Shown here: positions 1 to 10,400 of the stretch, in pieces | How the letters are laid out: the number at the start of each line of letters is the position of its first letter | How positions within the stretch are numbered: position 1 is the first letter of the stretch | Origin: Neelides folsomi | Taxonomy: Eukaryota > Arthropoda > Collembola > Neelipleona > Neelidae | Assembly (NCBI GenBank): GCA_034687125.1 | Contig: JAQGBZ010000395.1 | Location: 1 to 55,289 of the forward strand | Reading direction: 5' to 3' | Length of the DNA stretch: 55,289 bases | Position numbers and translations under genes: made by a program | Notes under the pieces: model-generated | The model's database searches: none | What the model was told of the DNA's origin: nothing | The model's input: the letters and a program-made list of their open reading frames with translations, nothing else

Positions 1-300
1 ATTGCATAGTAATATTAACAACGCAAATGTAACGTTTAGGTAACAATAGCCATGGTTAACAGCAACATTACATTAGCATTACTTTTGCATTACTTATCGA
101 GGTAACGCAAATGTAACGTTAAGATAACACTTGATAATGATTTAATTAACATTACATTAACGTTACAAATGCGTTACTTTCGAGGTAACGCAAATGTAAC
201 GTTAAGATAACACTTGATAATGATTTAATTAACATTACATTAACGTTACAAATGCGTTACTTTCGAGGTAACGCATATGTAATATTAACAAGGCGGCAAG
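1..300. repeat. GTAAC-rich tandem repeat, 83-bp period
   Basis: The phrase CGAGGTAACGCA recurs at about 98, 181 and 264, an exact 83-bp spacing. Two nearly identical full units are present (98-263), with a diverged unit before them and a partial one after. Each unit is itself roughly palindromic: it opens with GTAACGCAAATGTAACGTTA and closes with the near reverse complement of that phrase, so single strands could fold into hairpins. GTAAC/GTTAC-rich subterminal blocks are common at the ends of hAT-like and other DNA transposons, so this may be a transposon end that has expanded in tandem. No coding capacity is seen. Confidence 0.85.
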
Positions 301-972
301 AACCGACTAATTGTAAACCATCATCCTTTCCAAATGCGTAGTCCACGTTGGTTACCTTAATGTTACCATTGAAGTTTGTCCTTACTGGGTAGGGTTTGGG
401 GCAAAAGGGGCGGAGCTAACTTAAGAATTCTCTTACGCTACGTCAGGATTTCAAACTGTCTATTATAATTATTAATTGTCAGAAAGTAATGAATTGGAAA
501 ATTATTTGAATGACACAGAGAATCTGGAGTAAATTGGAAGGAAAATTATAAATTGCTTTACATAATTTAGGGGAATTTATTTGTGCATTTAATATAAGAA
601 TATTTTGATATTCATTAAATTATTAAATTCATTTCATATAAGATAAGTAGACATCATTAGAATTAAATATTTCCTAATAAGAATAAAAGAACACTTGTGC
701 TTTTATTTGAACGACCTTTAAAAGATGTTCAAATATTGAAAGGCTAAGAGGAAACAAATAATGTAAAACTACGTCAATTAATAAATTCCGCTTATTTAGT
801 TTTTGGATTGTAATTCGTTTTGAAAGCAAATGCGAGTTTCACTCGTATAATTTAATATGCAGGTACTCTACTCCTATTAAATATTAATAGAGTATTTGTA
901 TAAGATAGAGTAAAAATAAAATGTTTCTCAAACTTTTATTGGTAATGAATTAATAAAAATCACAAATAATTT
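301..972. other. Spacer downstream of the hexosaminidase gene
   Basis: AT-rich sequence without a convincing gene on either strand. The one element of note is TTTATT at about 935-940, which on the minus strand is an AATAAA poly(A) signal some 33 bases after the hexosaminidase stop codon. The stretch at 380-430 is locally richer in G+C and may still belong to the repeat on its left, but I cannot show that. Confidence 0.5.
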
Positions 973-3748
973 TTATATTAATATTTTGAAAGCAATTATC
1001 AATAATAAAAGAGCAGATGAAAATGATAAAGTTGATGAAATCGATTCAGTTGATGAAATCAAATCTTCAGTTGATGAAATCGTAGTTTCAGTTGATGAAA
1101 TCAATTTTTCAGTTGATGAAATCGGAATTTCTGTAATTTCTTCCTTTTCTTCAAATTTTTTCACTGGAAAATCGGTATCCCAAAATCCACAATAGCCATT
1201 GAAGACAGGTTGAGCTGGAATGCCTCTCCTGAAATTCATTTACAGCGAAAGTTATTGATAAATACAATACTTCATTATTTATTCTTTTATTAATTAATAA
1301 CCAAATGAATCTGCAACGATGTTCCTCAAGCCTCCACATAGCGTCATCGGTGTTCGTATCGTTCAAAAATTCAGGCATTGGTGACCAAAGTCGTTCAGCC
1401 ACGGCGGAAATAAATGGGAAAATTCTCTGTATGGCATTATTTCCATCTATCCACTCGGCCCATAGAGCTGCTTCTCCTCCTAAGATTTGCTTCTTTTGAT
1501 CTTCTTTAACTGTTTTGTAACTCATCATTAAATTAATTCCTTATTATTATTTATTTTTTTATTTTCAAATTGCTAACATTATACTATTTGAAGAATGTTT
1601 CTTACTTGTGGGAAGACCCAGAACGGGATCACATTGAAAATAGTCCCTCCATTTATGACCATAAGCAATGTAATTCAAATACCAACATGAAGAAAGAAGA
1701 ACTTGAGCGTTTGTGTCTAAAGCTGCCTGTAAACATTTCCAAAACATTATTAAACTTGCTCATTATTTGTCAGAATATAATCTTCATATTTTATACAGAT
1801 ATCAATATTTATTGGGTACAATAAAAATATGTAAATCTTATCTAATGGTACATAATAATATATTTTGCATATTGTAGTACTTGAAAATAACTCTGCCATT
1901 CTGTTTGTCCCTTCCAAACCTGAACGATCACATCTTCTTCCAACTGTAAAGTAATACTAATGGTATTTTATAGGTATTTTAAACACTTAATTGTTAAATT
2001 AAAATTTAGTTTATTTATGATTAATGGGAGTGAATACTTAATGATTATTAATTTGCATAATGTTAAGTATATAAGTATTACATACTTTGACTCCATAGTC
2101 AAGCGGATCATTCCACACCACAGATTTTCCTCCTAAATCTTTGATGATTTGTAAAAGTTTTTCTGTATAATGCTGTTGAACTTGTGATAATTCGGTGTAA
2201 GAATGATTTCTCATAAATTCTTTTATCACAGGTGAAGAATTCCAACATGCATAATAAACCTAATTGATATTTTACAAATACTTAAACGTAAATAATTATC
2301 TTTATATTTATGTAATAATCATATCTGTACATATCCTACTTACTTCGTCCATGCCAAGATGAACGTATCTATCTACCGAAACTTCATCAATGATTTCTTC
2401 AAAGAACTCTCTCATTTTTGTATAAACCTCTTCATTAGAAGGATCAAAAATTTCATATGCAGCATGAACGCCTGGAATTCCTATTCCTGGGCCGCCTTCT
2501 TCTCCCTCTCCATAACACGGAGTTATAAGTTCTAATTAAGCCAAAATGTTATTAAATGGGATAATTCACTTTATACATGTATTAAAATAACACAAAAATT
2601 GACTAACGAGGCCAAGCTTTAGCGAATCCCCAAGTATGGCCCGGAGTATCAAACTCAAGAATCACCCGAATCCCACGATCTCTGGCAAAGTCAAAAACTT
2701 CCCTTACAGTTTTCGGACTGTATTTATACAAATCTTCATCCAAATTGGGAAAATACGCTCCTTTGTTAGCCAACTCTGGGAATTTTCTACTCACAAAGGG
2801 AAAACTTTGGTCATCCACAATATGCCAATGCAAGACATTCAATTTATTATATGAGAGCCCTTCAAGAACTTGAAAGATCCCTTCTTTTGGCACATAATGC
2901 CTTGCAGTGTCGATCATCAATCCTCTGTGTGGATATCTCGGAGAATCTTCAATCGTAGTTAAATTGGCATATAAAACAAAATTTTTCAAATATGCTTCAG
3001 TTTGATTGAACCATAAAAGTTGACTAAATGTGTCAATTCCCCTCAATGCTCCCCAAATGGTTTTGGCTTCAATTGTTGCTTCTGCAAAGTTAATATCACT
3101 TGAATTAAAAATCTTCAGTGTGTCTGAAATAGAAAATGCAAGAAATATTGAAGAATAACTAAAAATTTAAAAGTTATACGAAAATCCTTATTAATAAAAT
3201 ATTTTGAATCGATTTCATTTTCTATGCATTACATGATTCGTAATTAGTATCATTTGATAATTGTGGATAAATATCTTCTCCGCATGTTGTTTCATCTTCA
3301 ATTGTCACAAGTATTTCATTTAAAATTCGATGATTCTCCTTAGTATGTAATACGAAGTCGTGGGAGATAAATCCCCTTCCGTATCTTTCAAATGCTCTCT
3401 TTAGAAGGAAACAAGGTGAAGAAGTGACATAACCCCAATCAGGGCTTAAAACGACAAGTTCATCACTTTGCTCCCATTCTTTTGGATAAGGCCATGGAGT
3501 TCCAGGAGGCGAAGGAGTTCCCTATAAAATAAACAGATTTATACAGACCTATATTTTTTTAAATATTTTTATTTCATGATAATTGTAATACTATGTACCA
3601 TAAAGTACGTTTAAAAATTTTAGTGACTTACTGGGAGTGGAATTCGAGCAGCGATAGGTGACAAGATGCAATTTACAGCAGTAAGATTGCTTAGAAAAAA
3701 ATTTAAAATAAAGTATAGTAAAGCTTTTTTCCAAACCATTTTCCTCAT
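973..3748 (-). CDS. Secreted beta-N-acetylhexosaminidase (GH20), nine exons
   Basis: Exons on the minus strand: 3632-3748, 3233-3521, 2608-3123, 2344-2531, 2086-2259, 1881-1943, 1606-1726, 1302-1539 and 973-1228. All phases match, giving 653 aa. The family removes terminal beta-linked N-acetylhexosamines from glycans or chitin oligomers. The start [18 protein letters not shown] is a signal peptide. The GH20 barrel shows [12 protein letters not shown] (substrate-binding Arg), [52 protein letters not shown] and SAVAERLWS; it is closer to HEXA/HEXB than to insect chitinolytic enzymes. The catalytic Asp-Glu pair is residues 369-370, but the usual HLGGDE reads HLGMDE. Vertebrate HEXB has about 556 aa; the extra length is a C-terminal Ser/Thr tail of repeated ISSTE units ending [15 protein letters not shown], which looks like a GPI-attachment signal. 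Gene identity is very safe; anchoring is inference. Confidence 0.93.
1031..1123 (-). repeat. In-frame short tandem repeat in the hexosaminidase tail
   Basis: The plus-strand 12-mer GTTGATGAAATC occurs five times, at 1031, 1049, 1070, 1091 and 1112. The last four are exactly 21 bases apart. On the coding (minus) strand this gives repeated DFISST/ISSTE units, a Ser/Thr/Glu stalk between the GH20 domain and the hydrophobic C-terminus. All spacings are multiples of three, so the frame is kept. Both strands are open across the repeat, which produces a spurious plus-strand ORF. Confidence 0.9.
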
Positions 3749-4536
3749 ATTGTTGGAATGTCTGACATAAAATCAACTGTTTTATTAACTTATATTTGGA
3801 TTATGTTTAATAGTATTTATTTATCTATTTGTTGAATACTTAAATACTACATTACATAATATGTACCTACATTACATTAATTCAAATAATAGATTATATC
3901 AGATATTATGATGTGTGAAAAATGTGTGATTAAATAAGCTCTACTCTATCCTATCAAGACTAAAAATTTTATCAGAACGTCCTTACATTTCGTTAACAGT
4001 TAACAATAAAGATGCGACATGTTCAAGTGTTTATTATCACTATAATAAGCATATTATACATAGTTTAAAGAAGAATTAAACATCATGTAATGGTTGTAAA
4101 ATTACTAATAAACATTAATTTATTGCTTGATTAACTTTAACCCCTTTAGCCATAAATTACATAAAATTCAATGAAAAGGTATTTTTATGATTGTTTCATA
4201 AAATTACACATTTCCTTTGATTAATTAATGAGAAAAAAATATTTTATATGGTTAATCATTATTAATTAGAGTGGAATTCCAAACCTCTAATACAATAGTC
4301 CATAATTATGGAGCAATTTATAAAGACATAGTATATGCATAGTGGAGTATATGTATCATATTTAGGGACCCATACGCCCATTTTTGTCGTCTCCTTCCCT
4401 GTTGACCCAATATATGACCCACAAAATGGTTCTAATTTGAATAGGCTCCATGGAAGGTAACGGAAGATCCATTGAAAACCTCAAGCTCAAATTAATCCAA
4501 TAACCTAGAAATTATTTTAAGATCTGGTCAACTCAA
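3749..4536. promoter_or_regulatory. Divergent spacer between the hexosaminidase and secreted protein A
   Basis: About 790 bases of AT-rich DNA between two divergent start regions. The half nearest the secreted protein gene (about 4370-4530) is less AT-rich and carries a cluster of gaccca/tgaccc-like words, so it is the likelier promoter-proximal part. No gene is seen. Confidence 0.4.
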
Positions 4537-4546
4537 ACTATAAAAG
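4537..4546 (+). promoter_or_regulatory. TATA box of secreted protein A
   Basis: ACTATAAAAG lies about 40 bases before the predicted start codon at 4581, which would give a very short 5' leader. A good TATA box is typical of strongly or tissue-specifically expressed genes such as those for cuticle or gland products. The match is by eye; the transcription start was not observed. Confidence 0.6.
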
Positions 4547-4580
4547 GAAGTGAAAATGAGTCTTTCCGATTTATTTTACA

Positions 4581-5263
4581 ATGGGGACACCTTCCGAATT
4601 TCCATCTTCCATGGGAAGAGAAACTAAACTGAACAGATACATCTCCACGCTCTGCATCTTCTTAATACTCGTAATCATTTATACACCTATAAAATTAAAA
4701 TTGTGTCTTTTTATTTAATTTTTTGGTTAATTTAGACTCAGGTGATCTCTCGAGTAAACGGCCGAGTTCTCCTTGTTGCGATTCCCGTGTCAAAGTCAGA
4801 CAATCCAGAAGCAAATGAAGACCCTCAAATAAAAGTAGATGATAAGGGAGAGAAGATTTTCCCATTTCTCGACTTGGGCGGCAGTGGGGGAATCAGTGGA
4901 CAAATCGGCGCTAGTTTAAGCGTTGGCTCACCCACCGTTCTTGACAAACCACATGGATGGCACAATGCAATCCTCAATTATCTGGTCCCAGCGACTCATC
5001 TGTCATTCCCGTTCTTCAATCTCAACTATTTTGGAGATGAAGATGGACTCCCACATGAAAATGTAGACTGCACAACAGAAGCTAAGGCAGAAACAACAAC
5101 CGAAGAGCCAGAGCTGCCTTTCACTTGTGACCCTTTGGTATGTCCATTAAGATTTATAATAACATATAACAATTAAATTATTGCTTTGTCATTAACAAGT
5201 TTTAGAATTAATTTGTTATTGTTATTTAAACAGATGGAGTGCTTGGAGGATCAATTGACTTAA
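4581..5263 (+). CDS. Unrecognised small secreted protein A, three exons
   Basis: Exons 4581-4670, 4736-5137 and 5234-5263; phases are 0 throughout, giving 173 aa. I do not recognise the family. The N-terminus holds a hydrophobic segment ending near ILTQVISRVNG, which reads as a signal peptide; a second Met (residue 11) would give a more usual leader and may be the true start. The mature part has an acidic stretch, a Gly-rich block GGSGGISGQIGASLSVGSP (about residues 77-95), an aromatic block LSFPFFNLNYFG, then a Thr/Glu-rich segment and three Cys near the end (VDC, FTC, MEC). The last exon adds only nine codons: read-through of its intron would instead end in a stop at 5176. An AATAAA follows near 5406. 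Secreted protein B lies 1 kb downstream on the same strand with the same gene plan. Confidence 0.75.
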
Positions 5264-6190
5264 ACAAATGACACAAATGAGTTCAGAAATATTGATTAAT
5301 AATTTTGTTATGCAATTTAAATATTATTACCTACTTATTTATTTATAATAATATATAATATAATATATCTGTATTTACGCATATTTAATACTTATTTATT
5401 ATCAGAAATAAAACTATCATTATCACATAATGCTAATATTGGTATATTTAGTATGGAACATATTATTGTCACATCACATACAAATAGATATTATGTAAAG
5501 TATTTAATAAATGTCATATTAAACATAAGACAAATTAAAAGCTCGAACACGCCTTCATACTTTGTAAAACTATTCATTTATACACCCTTAATTACTATTT
5601 GCACGAACTATGATTAATTAAACACGTTTAAAGCCAGTTGACTGAAATATAAAATTAAAATCCGTTTTAATACTTATACATTATCATTCCTATATTCTCT
5701 TTTTGTAATATGATTTTTGCATAGATTTGTTTTCATGAAAAATTAATTTTAGTTAATAAATTGTGTAAATGAATTAAAAACTTAATGTACAAATGTATAT
5801 GAGCAATAAGGATAAAAATTTACATTGTATTTGTCAATTATTTATTATAAATAGAATTTAAAGGGTATGGAATTTAAAGTCCCGGAAGTCAAACGGTATT
5901 TTCTGGTAATCCCATTCGTCTTCGTCCACTGTTGGTAACACCCGTGCCATTGAAAGTTCAAATAGACCCTTAACCTTAGGTATGTATAATTTAATGATTT
6001 TGTCTAGAAGTTGAACTGGAAGGAATTTGAATCAAGCCCTTTAATAATATCTAATACTTTGGGGCATGAAAGCAAAGCCAAAGCAATGCAACTAGAGGTA
6101 AATTACCGTTCATGACCCTTGGCGAAGGGCTTCAAAGTCAAGGTACAATAGAGAAAGTTTATTTCTGCACTCAACTGTTATTTCCTTTCC
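5264..6190. other. Spacer between secreted proteins A and B
   Basis: Very AT-rich from 5270 to about 5860, then more mixed sequence from about 5870 to 6190 that is probably the upstream regulatory region of secreted protein B. A poly(A) signal for protein A is near 5406. No gene is seen. Confidence 0.45.
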
Positions 6191-6200
6191 TATATAAGCC
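6190..6200 (+). promoter_or_regulatory. TATA box of secreted protein B
   Basis: CTATATAAGCC lies about 105 bases before the start codon at 6303. With the usual 30-base spacing, transcription would begin near 6222, leaving a leader of about 80 bases. Read by eye only. Confidence 0.6.
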
Positions 6201-6302
6201 AAACGTCTCAAATACAAAGCTTAAAGTATTTCCAAAAAGTCCTTCCTGAAACATCGTCATTATTATTAAATTTTAACTCGTCGCCAATTTTGATTATTAA
6301 AA

Positions 6303-6967
6303 ATGAAGACTCTCGTGACTTCCTCCATCTTCTTAGCATTATTAATGGTAAGAGTTGCAAATATTTAATCTTGGTGTTAATTTACATTTAAAGTTTAAAT
6401 ATTGTATTTACATTCCAATGAAACTTTACATTTATTAAATAACCAAATATTCTTTACCTGTGAGCATTTACTAATAAACTCCAAAATTCTATTTTCCAGG
6501 CCCAATTAGGAGAAATGGATAGTGCACCAATCTTCCCTGTTATCACGATATCACCAAGTCCATTCTTCTGGCCATGGAGTGGCTTTAACGATGGACTTTC
6601 GTTTAATGCTGGAATAAGTTTAGAGAAACCAAATGATGGACATTGGGCTGGTAATTGGCACCCACACGATGACGATTGCGAGGAAGAACCAACAAAATCA
6701 AATAGCAAGAGCATCATTATCTCAAAAGCCCAGATGGACATGATTACAGGAACTAAAAAAGAACATCCCATCTCAGCTTTGTCAGTTCCAATGTTGAGCA
6801 TGCCAATTATGTTCTTTCCGGCATATAATACGGAGACAAAACCCCAAACGGTCTTCGTCGTCAATCCTCAACCAAGCCAAGTGGTCAACAAGGTCAAAGA
6901 TCCTAAGCCCCAACAACCCGCCCAGCCAACTCAAGTTGAAATCGTTCAAGACAAGAATAAGGTTTAA
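6303..6967 (+). CDS. Unrecognised small secreted protein B, two exons
   Basis: Exons 6303-6347 and 6500-6967, phase 0 junction, 170 aa. The start MKTLVTSSIFLALLMAQLG is a clear signal peptide, cut by the intron exactly as in protein A. The mature protein begins with Pro/aromatic-rich sequence (SAPIFPVITISPSPFFWPW), then FNDGLSFNAGISLEKP, then a His/Trp/Asp-rich patch (about residues 52-63) holding the only Cys of the mature chain, and ends in a Pro/Gln/Val/Lys-rich tail. It has no transmembrane segment. GLSFNAGISL aligns with GISGQIGASL of protein A and both are followed by a KP and a Gly/His/Trp patch, so they may be old tandem duplicates. Function is unknown; a structural or gland product is possible. 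AATAAA follows near 7165. Confidence 0.8.
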
Positions 6968-7426
6968 AGATTATACATTTCAATTCCCGACTTTTCTTTA
7001 AATGCCTTCAATCGGTTATTAAATAATCTTAAATCTGTTTTAATCCTATAATAGTTTTTGTAAATAACAATTACTAACCATTGTAGGTATTTAGGATGTT
7101 TAAATTCTACTTTAAATATATTAGTTAATTTATTACTATTTATTTAAACTAATAGAAAGTAAGAATAAAAGCAATGTGCGACTGTGGGAGACGAAATTTA
7201 TACGGTGTTGGTTGTAAATAAAAATGTATAAATGCTAGTTAATTTAAATAATCTGAGTTTGTGCTAATAATTAAGATGTTACGAATAAAATATTCCATTA
7301 TATGAGATTAAAATTTTTGCAACATTAACTTCAAATAAACTCTTTATTTAAACAACTACATAAGTACTTTGCTTCTGTAATATATCTAATATTCTTTCAT
7401 CTTTAATTAATCACTTTGTTGGAACT
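6968..7426. other. Convergent spacer between secreted protein B and MARF1
   Basis: AT-rich 3' flank of two converging genes. It contains a plus-strand AATAAA near 7165 for protein B and TTTATT near 7343 (AATAAA on the minus strand) for the MARF1 gene. A possible extra 3' exon of the MARF1 gene (7331-7374) falls here and is discussed under that gene. Confidence 0.5.
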
Positions 7427-10400
7427 TTAATACTCACCATTATTGGTTCCAAAATTTTGTTGCCCCATGTTTTGCCCTGCAGGAGGAGAAACTCGTTCAT
7501 AAGCCAATGGAGGAGGACTCCAGGGACTTCCAAATGAAAACGTTGGCATCTATCATTAAAAAAATCTAATTTATATTTATATTTAATATCTTTTTAACTT
7601 ACAATTACAATTAATATAACCAAAAACTGAAATAATATTTTATCACGCCATATTTATGATTTATAATTTTATACTTATAAGCTAATAAATGTTACTTTAA
7701 ATTACAAATTGGCCTACGAGCAAATTGGTAGTTGTTCCTGGCGGAGTAGGCGGCGGATACACGATTGGATGATAAGTCCACAGCACAGGCGGAGACAACG
7801 GCGGTGTTGGTGGAGGCGCATTTCCATGTTCTCCCACCCAAAGGTCGTACATTGGAGGTGAAGCAATAGACGAGTTGTTCTCAAAGCTGAAGACATTCCT
7901 TGGCGTTCCGCCTCCATTGGAATTGTCTCCCATGTTCATGTTTCCACCTTGGTACGAAGGTGAAGAGTACAACGGTGGAGACCTATAATGTCTTTGCCGG
8001 ACTGGAGAACCACAGACCATTCGTCGTTCAGTTTTCCTTGGATATCCCTTATCCCAATGTGGTTGTCTCTTTCGGTTAGCATTGAGGATAAGATATCTCC
8101 CCATTTTCGGCTTCCCTCGAACAGTAACAACATCAGAGATTGAAGAGAGCAAAGCCATGAGAGTTGGAAAGCCAAGCTGAGCAACACGAAGTGGACGTCC
8201 AAACCTTTTAACAAATTAAATGAACATACAAGCGGGGAATTTACAATAGGCACTAATATTATATCTGTTTGAGTATCGTAAGGTTGGATTTGCCAATGTT
8301 AATTAATTAAAGTATTTATAAAAATGTGTTTTTGTAAAAATTGTAAAACAAGTACAAAAGGTTCCTAATTTTAATCGGAATAAAATTATTATTTTTACTT
8401 GCCAATATTAAATTAAATAAACATACTTTTGAAGATAGCAAGGTTCAAGACTCGAGAGAGGAATAGATCCACCATTCTCCTCAAGAAGATTAGTAATTTC
8501 CGAAGCGAAAATTCGGAGTGGCGCAAGCGAAATGACCGACCTCCCATTCTCAGAATCTGAGATAGACAGAATGTGAGCCAAGTCTCTTTCAATGACTGAC
8601 TCATCAAAAGCATCCCCGAATCGGGTCCCAAAGGTAGCCAAGAACTCATTAAGTTCCATCATACATCCGGGTCTCTCTTCCAAGATCAACCGGGCGGCTT
8701 CAACCAACTTCTCAATGTGAACGCGATCCACAAGGTAGACGTAATGATGACCGTCCTCAGCCTGAACGTTCACATATTGATGCAGTTTATTGATAATCAG
8801 ATCCTCAAGATCATCTGCTTCGCAGTAATCGGGTCGTAAGAGAAAACCTTGCTCCAACAAGAACAACTCGTCCAAATCAGATATTTTGGTTTTTAATCCT
8901 CCAGATTCTCGTTTTTCCAACACAGAAGAAATTTGCTCTCCTACAACTTTAATTTGTTCCTTCGGAGTTAAGCGGATGATTTTTTCATCAAGTGTCACTT
9001 CCACATGACCGGGGTTGAGGATGAGGATCGTTTCAGTGATGGCCTCGAAGAGTTCGGCCAGTTTAGAAAAGCCATAATCAGATACACGACATTGCCGCCC
9101 GAAATGGTGATGGTAGGACGGAATAAACTTGGAAAACGGCATTTCACAACGAATGGAGAAGCGAAGCAATTCTATTACCTGCGTACATATTTTAAGCTCA
9201 ACTTTAAAAAGCAGTTTTAAATCGTTTAATAAGCATTAATGAGACAATTACATAAAAATCGAAAATAATACCCCAATTGAGCAAAATATTGAAAATCACA
9301 CACATCAAAGAAGTCCATGATTCATTCATTCTTGTCATTTTAAGATTATCAAGCTTTTATACGTAGTTTTTCTGTATGTGTCCCGTCATCATGTACAGTT
9401 AAATAAATATAAAATCGTAAATCTGAATTAGCTAATATTATCGTACTTTTAATATTTAGCTTAATTCAAAAATAATTTAAGTAAAAATAAAAGTAAAGAG
9501 CAACAAAAATAGCGTAAATAAAATTAAAAATTTTAAGACAGAAAGACAAGTTTAAGCTATGATAGGATGAAAATAAATAATAGTAAATGACTAACAGTAT
9601 TTGTTACTGTAATCAATTAGTCTGAATTCTGAATATTTGATTAAATCTGAATATTATTGTCACTAAAATTAATTATAAAATCAGTGTTGACATAAATTAA
9701 GTTGATAGAAAATTAATTTATTAATAGATAATAAGTAAAATTCTGTTCCGTATTAGTCCATGAATGTGAAAGATGAAAAAGAGAGGAAGAAAGAAATTGA
9801 TCTGAATTTGATGGAGAATTCCTGAACTAATTATGGTTTAACCTCCGTTGCGAAGATTCTTGTACGATGAATTTCTTGTGGAGTTTGATCTCTACGTGGA
9901 ATGGCCAAGTAGTAAGTTCCTTCTTCGTTAATAAGCGCAACTAGGGTTGAATTCTCCACAAGCTCCTTGATTAGATCATCGAGGAAGCAAAGTCCGTAAT
10001 CCTCAGGAGCAAACACCCGTTGCGGGAAGACAGACGAAAAGGCAGATGGGAAATCAGCTACCTTAATTTGTTTCTTTGGCCCACCTTGTGACTTAAGGAC
10101 ACGAAGAAGGTCCGTAGCAAATCGTTTCATTTGAGCACGGTGGGAAAGAGTAATCACACGATTTTGATTCTCTGCCATTACCTAAAATTGTATAAATTAT
10201 TTTTTTCAGATTAACTTTTTTGTTAAGACCCATGCTAATTCAAATCCCATTTAGAACTATGTATTAGGACATTAATACTATTAGTTTAATTTTGATTTTT
10301 TTGAATTGTCAATGTTCTAATAATAATATTTCCAACCTGAATTGTTTGTGGGAGTGTGAATAGCAATTGACTTAGAGAAAAATGACCATAATCAGCAACT

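Noticed and set aside
986..1195. Plus-strand ORF of repeated SVDEI units
   Set aside because: It is the reverse strand of the in-frame hexosaminidase stalk repeat; it has no start context or neighbouring exons.
6454..6864. 136-codon minus-strand ORF
   Set aside because: Lies antisense to secreted protein B, which has a signal peptide, TATA box and closing splice phases.
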